Below, in pieces: positions 33,715 through 43,892 of a stretch of 64,000 nt of DNA. The first letter of the stretch is position 1. Every line of letters starts with the position of its first letter. Made by a program: the position numbers and the translations under genes. The notes beneath the pieces are model-generated. The model made no database searches, had not been told where the DNA came from, and saw only the letters and a program-made list of their open reading frames with translations. The stretch covers positions 1 to 64,000 of the forward strand of contig JAMYWO010000032.1 in assembly GCA_024220525.1 (NCBI GenBank). The letters run 5' to 3'. Source of the DNA: Cochliopodium minus. Taxonomy: Eukaryota > Discosea > Himatismenida > Cochliopodiidae.

Positions 33715-35648
33715 TTATTTGTCTTTTTCATCTAATCTCTTCCTCTTATTGGAATCTTGAAGATTCTTTTTTTCTTTCTTCATTCTTTTATTCTCCTCAA
33801 TTATATCGTTATAACTCTTGTAATGATCCATGTTTCTTCTCAAAATGTTATCACAAGGACCCATAACCCTAGTAAAAGTCTTTCTATCGAGCTTGATGCA
33901 TCGTACATTGGTGATGGTGGTGACAGTAGCTTTGCGAGGGGAAGAAGTCAGCAACGCTATTTCTCCAAAATAGTCAGAGACTCCCAATGTCCCGACTTCG
34001 CATTCTTCTCCACTCTCATTCTTTTGAGTTACTCTCAATTTTCCCTATAAAAGAAAAAATTTAAAGATTAAATTTCAAAAAATATTTATTGAAATTTCAT
34101 TCAAATATTGAATAGGAAAATAAATATGATATCTATTGATATAAACTTTAGATTCAAGTATTTGTTTGTTTTTATTTTACCTCTAAAACTATGTAGAATG
34201 TATCTCCTTTTTGATTTTGTTCCAATATTTTGTGTCCAGCAGGAAAATGACAAGATTCAAGAGCATCAGCAACAGTAAGTCTCTCATATTTCATAAGACT
34301 TGCTATTTTATTTTATTTTAATTATTTTTAATTAGAGGAATTAAATTAAAAAGTGAAATCGGGATAAAAAAAAAAGGTAGGAAATAAAATTAATAATTTA
34401 TAATTTTAAGATTCTTAAATTTAAAAAAAAAGAAATTTTTTTTATTTCTTACCCAACAAAGGAACACCTTTTAAAAATTGATAATACATCTTTCTCTTCT
34501 TTATAATTTCTTGCATCAATGTTCTTCTGTAAGTATTTCTATCAATTGCATAAAGAATCACTTCATCAGAGCTCACTTTAACAGTTGCAGCTCTTGGGGA
34601 ATTATAAATGAGTGCCAATTCACCAAAACATTGCTGCGGACCTACCACCATCACCAATTTGCTTTTTTGTGTTTGATCTTTGACAAAAATCTCGCATTCT
34701 CCTTTTCCAATGATATAAAAATTATCACCTTGTTCTCCTAAAAGCATTAAAAGAAATAATTTAAAATTTAAATATCTTTGTTAAATATCTTGGAAGAAAG
34801 GTAATATAATTTGACTAAATTTGAATATAATAAATCAAATAATAATATTTTATTTATCTTTGAAATCAGAAAATAGATCAAATAAAGATTGAATTAATTA
34901 TTTTAAACATTCATTCAGCAATATTGAAAAAAAAAAAGGAATAAAAGGTCTTTATTTGTTCCGATATAATTTATAATTTAAGCGCATTTGGTAAAAAAAA
35001 AAAAAAATTTTTTTATTTTCATATTTTACCTTGTCTAATAACTTCTTCATTTTTGGAATATTTCATCATGACCATTCTATTGCATAATTCTCTTCTCTCT
35101 TCAATATCAAGATGAGCAAAGATCTTATTTTCCTTGAGGGTATTCTCCAATTGGGCATGAACTTCTTCTGATTTGGGCTGGATGTTGTCATTGGATCCAG
35201 ATGGTGGTGCATCACTAATGGCTCCTCTTCTTTTTGGTGCCATCTGATTTATTTCTACGATTTCGTGGTTATGTGAAGAGATAGATGTTGTTGAGTTTCT
35301 ACTTTCTATTGAATTTCTTGTCCTTGCTATGAAATCTATATTATTATTATTATTGATGTTCATACTATGTCTTTCCTTTACATTGTTATTTCCAATATTC
35401 GAATTAATTTTGTTATTATTTTTAATATTTTCTTCAGTATTGTTTGGATTATTATTTCCCAATGTCATTGATTCTCTGAATATGTCAAATCCTTTCATAT
35501 TAAACTTATTTTGAAGATAATTAATCATATATTGTATTGGTTCTTTTGGCTTGTCAATACACAACTGCATTATTATTGATTGAAGAATATGCTGTATATT
35601 ATGTCTATTAAGATACTCGTCTATCTCTTGGTTTATATCATTATTCAT
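33715..35648 (-). CDS. cAMP-dependent protein kinase regulatory subunit
   Basis: Four minus-strand exons. Residues 1-50 form a dimerisation/docking helix pair (LNRHNIQHILQSIIMQLC, KEPIQYMINYLQ). An Asn-rich linker leads to RRGAISDAPP, the pseudosubstrate of type I subunits (R-R-G-A-I-S, Ala in place of a phosphorylatable Ser). Two cyclic-nucleotide-binding domains follow, with phosphate-binding cassettes FGELALIYNSPRAATV (about 34560-34610) and FGEIALLTSSPRKATV (about 33925-33975). Both keep the Glu and Arg that contact cAMP. A Lys/Asp tail ends at 33715. The protein should hold the catalytic subunit inactive until cAMP binds. The linker is longer and more Asn-rich than in animals. Confidence 0.95.
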
Positions 35649-36075
35649 TTTTTTTTATTTTATTTTATATTTATTTTGAATAGGTAAAATTATTTATATT
35701 TTTTTTATTTGCCTTATTAATCAATCTTTAACAAGATTACACTCAAAATCACAAAATACAAAACTTGAAAATATTAAATTCTTTCTAACATCAAATTTGA
35801 ATTTAAAAAAAAAGTTTATAAAATTTTTTTTTTTTTTTTGACAAAGATTAATTTTATAAATATCCTCCAATCTAATTGAAAAAAAAAATTCCTATTCGTT
35901 TTCAAAACTCTTTAATTAAGATTACATTTTCAAGTTTGTACGTGCTAACATGAAATTAAGGAGATCTTAGGACTTTTTTAAAAAATTTAATTCATTTTGA
36001 CAAAAAAGAGATTAATGAGATCACCGCAAATATAAAAAAAATACAGAATCGTTTATTTGAACTTTAATGGATGAT
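35649..36075. other. Intergenic region between PKA-R and RCC1 genes, nothing recognised
   Basis: About 430 bases of AT-rich DNA with A and T runs. It holds the divergent-side 5' region of the PKA regulatory gene and the 3' flank of the minus-strand RCC1 gene. I see no RNA gene or coding exon. Confidence 0.5.
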
Positions 36076-37516
36076 TCAAGAAGAAAGACAAAGAACATGA
36101 GAAGAAGAGGAAGATATACAAATAATATTTTTGTTTTCAAAAAAAGGAATGGAAATAGGAGAATCCACAAAAGAAATTTGTTTGCCTGTTCCAGATTGTC
36201 CTTATTTTTAAAAAAAGGGAAAATGAATAAGGTTTACAAATTAAAATTTTTTGTTTGATTTTCATACCATGTTCAGATGAACCAAAAAAGTTTAAATTAT
36301 GTTTGGATGAAAATAGATAGTGATCAGATCCTGAGCAAGCTAAATCAATTCTGAATTCTTTGTTATCTATTTTCTTTGGTGTTGTAATGCATTCAGTAGA
36401 AGAAAATTGTCCCCAAACATATAAGTCACCATCTTTAGAAATGGCAACACAATTAGAAGATCCACAATCTAATTTAAAAACAAAAAAGATGAAAAAAAAA
36501 AGGAAATTAGTTTTTTTGAAGATGAAATTTACAAACTTTGTCAAACTTTAAATTTTTTTTTTCGAACAAAACTGGTTTTGGGAGACTATAAGATTCATCA
36601 AAACCATTCGATAATTGACCAAATCCACCAAACCCAAAAGAATAAAGATCACCATCAGTAGAAATAGCAACAGTGAAAGAATCTCCACAAGAAACAGAAA
36701 TAAAAGAGACTCTATTGTTATTCTCTCCAACAACTTCAAGTTTAGAAGGTGTTTCTATAAATTCTAATTCTCTGTTAAACCCACAAGCTCCTAATAAATT
36801 ACATCCCCAAGTATAAATATCTCCTTTTTCATCTACAGCAGCAGAGTGGCAATCTCCACAGTCAACTATCTTTATTTTTTCCGTGAAACTTTCAATTTGA
36901 GTCGGTTTTTTGACTGTTTTTTCGCTTGATTTCAATCCTAATGCTTTAAATTGATTTTCACCAACTGAGTAAACTTTTCCTTTATCTATAATCAATGCAA
37001 AAAAAAAAATATTTTCAAAATTTTTAATTAATTTCTTTTACCATCTAAATAAAGAGTGTGATTTGTTCCACAACTTACTTGTGTTATTTTTGTTTCTTTA
37101 TCGAAAGGTATTTCTTTTGGCAATAAACTATAGTTTTCTTCTATTCCTATAGCTCCTTGATGATTATCTCCAAATCCATACGCCCTTCCTTCATCGTCAA
37201 TTATGATTGAATATCCATGAAATTCTCGTCCTATTTGGAAACATATAATTAATATTTTTATTAGATCTCTCAATAAAAAAGACCTCCACAATCGAATGAT
37301 TTTATCTTGTTATCAACCGAAAATTCTATCAATTTTGGTTCATATTGAAAATCTGTATTTCCATTTCCTATTCACAAAATTATATTCTAACGTTAATTAT
37401 TCCTATTTTTTTTGATATTTACCCAATTGTCCAAATCCTATTCCACATTTGACAAATTAATTCAAAATTTATTTCATATATAGGTATATACCATTCCATC
37501 CCCAAGAATATAACAT
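36076..37516 (-). CDS. RCC1-repeat protein (near-complete propeller)
   Basis: Minus-strand exons start at 37516 (MLYSWGWNG) and join to FGQLG and GNGNTDFQYEPKLIEF. Further blades are YGFGDNHQGAIGIEENYS, ITQVSCGTNHTLYLDG, VYSVGENQFKALGL, VDCGDCHSAAVDEKGD with IYTWGCNLLGACGF, VSCGDSFTVAISTDGD with LYSFGFGGFGQLS, and LDCGSSNCVAISKDGDLYVWG. The last exon supplies GQSGTGKQISF and ends SSSSSHVLCLSS at 36076. This gives about seven blades of ~50 residues, as expected for an RCC1 propeller. It lacks the C-terminal helical domain seen in the 8.2 kb and 55.3 kb paralogs. Function could be GEF-like or scaffold; nothing decides it. Confidence 0.82.
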
Positions 37517-37754
37517 TTTTTCCTTTCAATTTTTTTTTAATTTGTTATGATGAAAAATATACTAATCAGACCATAGGTAAAACCATATAAAGTTTCAAAA
37601 TAAATCAGATTGAAGATCCAAATCAAAGCATTAAAAGAAGTTCATGAGATTTTTAATTGCAATTAAAAATTTAAAAAATAAAAAAAAAAGAATTTGAGAA
37701 TATTTAAACAAGAATTACAACCAATAGACCTTTATAACAATATAGAATTCAAAA

Positions 37755-39126
37755 ATGGAGAATCTAAAATTATCTTTTTCAGATTATAATACAAAAGGAA
37801 AAAGAAAAACAAACGAAGATGCACATATAATAATAGAAAAGCTTGAAGGACATCCAGAATATTGTTTTTTGGGATTGTATGATGGTAATCCATTTGAAAT
37901 AAATTTTTTTTTTTTCAAAATTATAAATATTTAGGGCATGGAGGATCTATTGCATCCAGTTATTGTAAGAAGAAAATGCATTTGGAAATAGTGAATCAGA
38001 AAAGTTTCGATAATGATTTGAATTTGGCTATTATAGAAGGGTTTAAAGCAATCGATAAAAAATATAAAGATAAATTGGAGGATGATGGAACAACAGCAGT
38101 TGTGGTATTTATAAAACAAGGTAATGAAGAAATTTATATTTCACAATTTCAAAAAAGAAAGAAACATATCAGTACCTATACTTTATTTAAAAAATAAAAT
38201 AAAAATCAAAATTGGAGGAAACATTCTATTTTGATCATATTGATAATATTATGAAAATGATCAAAATAAACGATTTTGAATTTAATAATTAAAAAATTTA
38301 ATAAAATTTATAAAAATAAATGGCTGAACTGAACTAATGTTAAAATAATTCTTAAAAAAGAAAATTTAAAAAATTATCAAAAAAAGCAACAATTTATAGT
38401 TATTTTTTACACAGAAAATCACAATTATTAAAAACCTTATTAACGATAAAACTTTTTTAGGAAGGGTTGTTGTGGGAAATGCAGGAGACAGTCGTTGTAT
38501 ATATTCTAACAAAGAAGGGAAAGCAATTCCTCTTTCAATCGACCATAAACCGAGCGTTGAAACTGAAAAAATAAGAATTTTGAATGCTAATTTTGAAATA
38601 GGTAAAGACACTATTGTTCAGCATGGAAAGAGAACTACTATATTGAGAATAAATGGTGAAATATCTGTAAGTAGATCAATAGGTAACAATTTTTTATTTA
38701 TTTCATAATTTAACTTTTTTTCATTTTATTTTTAAAAAATAGGAGATGACAATTTTAAAGATGAAGAATTGGGTAATAAAAAAAAAATTTTAAAAAAGTT
38801 TTATTCCTAACTTTTTTTTAAATCTTTTTTATTTTAAAGTTAAATTTAATTCCTATCTCATTATTTTTTTTCTAGAACCAGAAAATCAAGCAGTGTCATG
38901 TATTCCTGAAATCCAAGAAGTACATCCTGATGATGTTAAATTTATTATTATTGCTTGTGATGGTCTGTGGGATGTGGTAGAAAACCAGGAGGCTGTCGAC
39001 TTTGTTAATAAAAAACTCGAATCAAATGATCAGGATCGCAAACTGATTGCGAAATCTCTTGCAGAGTTGGCTTTGAATAAAGGTAGTGATGATAATGTAT
39101 CTGTGGTCATTGCTTTTTTTGTTTGA
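37755..39126 (+). CDS. PP2C-type serine/threonine phosphatase
   Basis: Six exons encode a compact protein of about 270 residues with all core PPM motifs in order: RKTNEDAH, GLYDG|HGGS split by an intron, EDDGTTAVVV, VVVGNAGDSRCIYS, IDHKP, ISVSRSIG, IIIACDGLWDVV and KGSDDNVSVVIAFFV. The metal-binding aspartates (DG of the second motif, ACDG, DDN) are present, so it should be an active Mg/Mn-dependent phosphatase. There is no signal peptide or anchor. A short exon (38742-38766 region) carries DDNFKDEEL after SRSIG. One intron (about 38120-38460) is unusually long for this window. The substrate is not predictable. Confidence 0.93.
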
Positions 39127-39332
39127 TTTTATTTTGAATAATAGAAAAATATATTTAATAAAAAGGAAATTAATTTTTAATCATGTTTTCAATTCTTCTG
39201 ACAATGAAAAAATAATTGTATTCTTCACTTTCTCACATTTCAAAATAACAAGGATCATTTTAATTTTTTTTTGAGTCATCAAATTATACATAAAAAAAAA
39301 TAGATCGTAAAATTGACAAAAATAAAGAAATA

Positions 39333-40641
39333 ATGAGTAACAGTTCTCCAAATATAAACACTAGAAGTCCAACCATCAAGAGAATCCTTTCAGAAGTGAG
39401 AGAATTGAGAAAAGAAAATAGTCCTCATTTTCATGCTTTGCCTCTTCAGGTTGGGATCACAAATATAAATCTCACTTTACATTTCTCATTCATCTTTTTT
39501 TTTTTTGTGAATAGGATAATCTTTTTGAATGGCATTTCACTATAAGAGGTCCAAGTGAAACTGATTTCGATGGAGGGATTTATCATGGGAAGATTGTTCT
39601 TCCACATGATTATCCATTCAATCCTCCAAACATCATCTTTACCACTGTAAAATAAATTAAAACATAAAATAATATTTACGATGATATGAAGATATAAATT
39701 TGGAAAAAGAGTATAAAATGATTGTTCCAAAAATATTTTTTTGATTTTATTTGGATAATTGGCTAATTTATCGTTTCATAAAATTGAAATGCACATATCA
39801 TGAAATTTTAATAAAATAATTCACAACCATATTTGATCCCAAATATCAATCACATTAATAATATTAACAATTATTGAAATAATAATAGCCTAATGGGAGA
39901 TGGGAAACAGGCAAGAAGATATGTTTGACAGTATCATCATATCATCCAGAAAGCTGGAGACCATCATGGAGCATAAGAACAGTTTTGATGGCGATAATCG
40001 GATTCATGCCACTGAAAGGAAGCGACACAACAGGAATAGGATCCCTCAGCTACTCTACGGAACAAAGGCAAATATTAGCAAAGAAATCACTGACACATCA
40101 TTGTGAAGTTTGTGGAGTAACGAACGGAAATCTTCTTCCTGAGCCAAATGAGAACCAAAACTTGAAGGAAGAGATGGACAATGTACTTAAGGATATCGCC
40201 ATTGAGAAAATCATTGATGAGAAGGCTAACCCTGGTGATTCTCCTTCTTCTCAACCCAATCTTTCTAACCTTGAAAGTACCGATAAAGAAGTCATCTCTC
40301 AAAATGTTGTTGATAACAAAAATGGAGAAATTAAAAAAGAAATTTCTAATAACAACACTGATAATAACAACACTAATAATGTAAAAAACAATTTGACAGT
40401 CAATAATAACAATACAAATGGTGATTCTTCTGTTAATAAAAATAATTCTCCTAACAATACTAATACTCCCTCTGTCGTAAAAAAAGAGGACACTGAAGAC
40501 TTGGAGAATGAGTTGGCTTACCTTACTCCTAGCTTGAACAAAAAACAAGCCAAAATAGGAGGTATCTCCTCCTTGGATGTCTTCATTTTTACAATATTCA
40601 TGGCGATTGTGGCTTTGGTCTTTAAAAAATTTTATGTATAA
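39333..40641 (+). CDS. UBE2J-type ER ubiquitin-conjugating enzyme
   Basis: Exons give an E2 core: SPTIKRILSEVRELRKENSP, DNLFEWHFTIRGPSETDFDG, YHGKIVLPHDYPFNPPNI, then PNGRWETGKKICLTVSSYHP with the catalytic Cys in KKICL, and WRPSWSIRTVLMAIIGFMP. These blocks match UBE2J1/Ubc6 closely, including the SLSYSTEQRQILAKKS and HCEVCG that follow. An Asn/Ser-rich linker leads to a C-terminal tail anchor (LDVFIFTIFMAIVALVFKK). UBE2J enzymes sit on the cytosolic face of the ER and ubiquitinate misfolded proteins in ERAD. The long intron at about 39648-39889 lies just before the active-site exon. Confidence 0.94.
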
Positions 40642-40789
40642 TATTATCATTATTACCTGTGCAAAAAAGAACTTTCAAGTACAATTTTGAAAAATGTTTA
40701 TTAAAAGATTGTTCATAACTCTTTATCATTTTTTATTTTTATTTTTAATAAATATTTTTGCCAAAAAAAAAAAAACTTTTCTAGTTCCT

Positions 40790-41100
40790 TTAATTTGATT
40801 TAGAAAAAAGTAACCAATCCACAAGTGAAACCAATAATACAACAAAACTTGTAATTGTTATCCCAATAAACAAGTTTTTGTGTGAACTTTTCCAAAATGC
40901 AGCAAAATTTCGCGAAATGACAGATACCAAAAAAATCATCAACCAAAACAATATAATCGAACATATAAACTTCATCATCTTATTATCTCCAAAGAAAACA
41001 ACCAATAAAACCATTCCAGCTTTTTTAAATAAAATTTTTGAATTTAATTTTAATTTTTTAAAATTTTTTATTTACCAGAAAAAGCTGTTATTGCGAGCAT
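40790..41100 (-). CDS. Small multi-pass membrane protein, unrecognised
   Basis: Two minus-strand exons (about 41100-41076 and 41020-40790) join as MLAITAFS plus AGMVLLVVFFGDNKMMKF. The ~84-residue product has three hydrophobic segments: the N-terminal one, IICSIILFWLMIFLVSVI-like, and IGITITSFVVLLVSLVDWLLF, separated by RNFAAFWKSSHKN. It ends FSKSN. The size and pattern are those of small ER/Golgi membrane proteins, but I recognise no family. The ATG at 41098-41100 is tentative because the frame is open a little upstream. Confidence 0.5.
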
Positions 41101-41187
41101 ATAATCATAAAAAAATTCTAGCATTGATATTATGTTACTTTAAAATTATTTTAATTTATTTTCCAAAAAAAAATAATTATTGTTGTT

Positions 41188-41373
41188 TTACTCTTTGTTG
41201 TTTCCAAGTGAATTAATCCATTGGTTTAAATCTACAGTTACTCCGTTACCAAATAACAGTTCATTTCCTATTGCATCGAATTCCCAAGGTTTTTTTTCAA
41301 AAAACATCAATAAACAAATCAATAAACAAGATGTTGAAACTTTATCAAAATTAAAAAATAGATTAAAGAGATT
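41188..41373 (-). CDS. C-terminal exon of an unrecognised small protein
   Basis: A minus-strand exon opens after a TAG acceptor at 41374 and ends at a TAA (41188-41190). It encodes a hydrophobic stretch (KVSTSCLLICLLMFFEKK) followed by PWEFDAIGNELLFGNGVTVD and LNQWINSLGNNKE. The second half has ordinary soluble composition and moderate GC, which supports coding. The upstream exon is unclear: a minus-strand frame near 41446-41709 is possible but I could not join it. It may be a single-pass membrane protein. Confidence 0.4.
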   Translation of the reverse strand, partial: NLFNLFFNFDKVSTSCLLICLLMFFEKKPWEFDAIGNELLFGNGVTVDLNQWINSLGNNKE

Positions 41374-41887
41374 CTAAATGAGTTGAATATTCAAATTTGA
41401 AGAAACATTGTTTTTAAAGATTATAAAGAATATTATCCAAAGAAATTAAAGAATATTGAGGAATCGATCAATAAATATTTCTTTTTTGATGGGATCATTT
41501 GTATAAACAAATATCCAAACAAATAATTCATTTTTATGTGAGATTATAAAGATGAAATTAAACAAATCATTAATATTTAATAAGGAATTACCAAAGAATA
41601 AAAAACTGTTTGTAATTTGGCTCAATAATTTCATTTTTTTTTTTATTTTATTTCTCTTTGAAAAATTATTCGCAACAAACAACAATCTTTCCAAAAATCT
41701 CAATTTCAATGAGATATATTTTAGGCATTCAATTCAATTTTCTTTAAAGGAGATTTAAAAAGATTGTTGAAAGAAAGAAAAATTAGTAAAAAAAAATAAA
41801 TAAAAATAAAATTGATTGCTCATAAAGGAGTGATTGAAGTATCAATTCAAAAGTAAAATAAACAATAGAAAAAAGAAAAAAAATAAG
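41374..41887. other. Ambiguous AT-rich stretch with overlapping short frames
   Basis: Short frames lie on both strands here (minus about 41446-41709, plus about 41552-41758), and neither has convincing composition. The region probably holds the 5' exons of the minus-strand gene ending at 41188 and the first exon and promoter of GPKOW. I could not settle either. Confidence 0.4.
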
Positions 41888-43754
41888 AACTGGAGAAACC
41901 TAATATTGGATTTGTGATTGGTAAAAAGAAAGATGAGAGAACAGTAGAAGAAGATAGGATTGAAGGATTTGTGATAGATGGAGGAAATGTTGAATCTGAA
42001 AAGATAACAATAGGTAAATTAAAAAATAACAGAAAAAATAATTAAATATATTCCATTCATACTTATTTACCAATTTAAAATCAATATCGAGAATATAAAT
42101 GAATTCTTGGTCATTTTTAATTTGAAAATAAAATTCGTGTTGTTCAAAAACTTCATAATTTTAAAAATTAGTCTTTGAATCGTGAAATACATGTATTAAT
42201 TCATATGTACTATATTTTAGGGAATTAAAAGATGATAGGAGATTTATTCAATCTTTTATTTTTTCTAATTTTAATGAAATAAAAGATGGAAAATTAAAAA
42301 ACTGAATGTTTGTTCAAAACAAAACTCAAAAACATATTTTTTAAAAAAAAAAAATAGTGGACCAAAAACCAACGCCACAAAAAAAGGCAATCCCACTCCC
42401 AAACTCCTACATGAAAAAGAAAGTGAACAAAAAAATCGAAGAGAAGTTCCAAAACGACGAATCCATCAAAGAAGTGAAATTCACGCCAGGGCTCCACATC
42501 ATGGGAGAAAAAATCGTAAGAGAAGTTGATGAAGACGATGTGCCTCTACTTAAAATGAACAGGATAGAGGGAGTGGATAATATTAAGAACGATGATGAAA
42601 AGTTCCGATATGAGGTTGTCAACCGTCCTGATTCTTCTACTATGAACGCTTATGCCAATATGCCTGTTGACGATTTTGGAAAGGCTTTGTTGAGGGGCAT
42701 GGGTTGGAAAGAGGGTGGCAGTGTTGGTAAAAAAAAATTATTTTTTTTTAATTTTGTTTTTTTTTTATCAGATTTCATTCATTTTTTTAAAAAAATTAAT
42801 TTCTTTATAATTTTCCTTTCATTTTAAATTTTTTTTCAAAAAAAAAATTTTTAACTTTTTGTTTTAATTTTAATTTGATTTTGAACAGGATTATCAAACC
42901 CGGTCAATGTGAAGCCAATAGAATTTGTGCCAAGAATGGGAAGACTGGGAATAGGAGCAGATCCCAAATTGGAGAACCTCAAAGACAAAAACAAGAAGAG
43001 CAAAGTGAAAAAACCAGGCGAGAAAGAAATAGACAAAACTCTTGTTGCGCCTCTCTCCAAAGATGGAAAGGTGAGACATTATAGAAATATTGACGAAGAA
43101 CTTGTACCTGCCAAGCCCAAGACTTTACATGTTGGTTGTAATGTCGAAATTATTTCGGGAGTTCATAAGGAATTGTTGGGAAAACTTTTGTCGATGGATA
43201 ACGACTTTGTTGTTGTCAAATTGCTCAATAATCAGATTGTGAAAGTTGATTTACGTTCTGTCAAGATGTTGAATGATCATGAGTACAAGAGAAAAAGATC
43301 TCCTGAGATTGTCAACATTGTTGAGAAATCATCTTCCTCTTCTTCTTCAAGCAAAAGAGATGACAAAAAAGATAAGAAAGAAAAAAAGGATAAGAAAGAG
43401 AAAAGAAGGAAAGAGGACTACTGGTTGATTCCTAACATTTTAGTAAGAATCATCAGTAAAAAATTCAACTCTGGCAAAAATTATAACCAAAAAGTTATCA
43501 TTGTTGATGTTTACAAACAAGATGAATGCCAAGTTCAACTTCCTGACGGTAAATTACTTGATGGAGTGAAACAATCTTTTCTTGAGACAGTATGTCCTAG
43601 AGTTGGAGACAGAGTTTTGATTTTAAAAGGAAAATATAAAGGAAGATCCGCTACTATTTCGGAAAAAGATAGTAAAAATAACAAAGTTGTCTTGAGAATA
43701 CAAGAAGACAAAATAACTCTTACTTTTGATGATGTTTCAAGTCTTTCTTCTTGA
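41888..43754 (+). CDS. GPKOW/Spp2-like G-patch and KOW splicing factor (first exon unresolved)
   Basis: The first clear exon (41888-42013) encodes EKPNIGFVIGKKKDERTVEE, and the next (about 42358-42725) begins with QKPTPQKKAIPLP. The protein has a G-patch (FGKALLRGMGWKEGGSVG), a short linker (FVPRMGRLGIGADPKL), a first KOW (HVGCNVEIISGVHKELLGKL), a Lys/Ser-rich spacer, the WLIPNILVRIISKKFNSGKN block and a second KOW (VGDRVLILKGKYKGRSATIS). That order is specific to GPKOW/Spp2/MOS2, which binds and activates the DEAH helicase Prp2/DHX16 in the spliceosome. A tryptophan-bearing WLIP block is conserved in the family. No in-frame ATG lies in the first exon, so a small upstream exon must supply the start. 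Confidence 0.88.
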
Positions 43755-43892
43755 ACAAATGAAAGTGTTTTAATTATTATTTAATAAATAAAAAAAAATT
43801 AATTGTATTTTGTTTCAGATTTCAAAACAACACAAGAAAATTTTAAATTAAAATTTTTTTATTTTTTTATATTATATTTGATCCTTTTGGTA

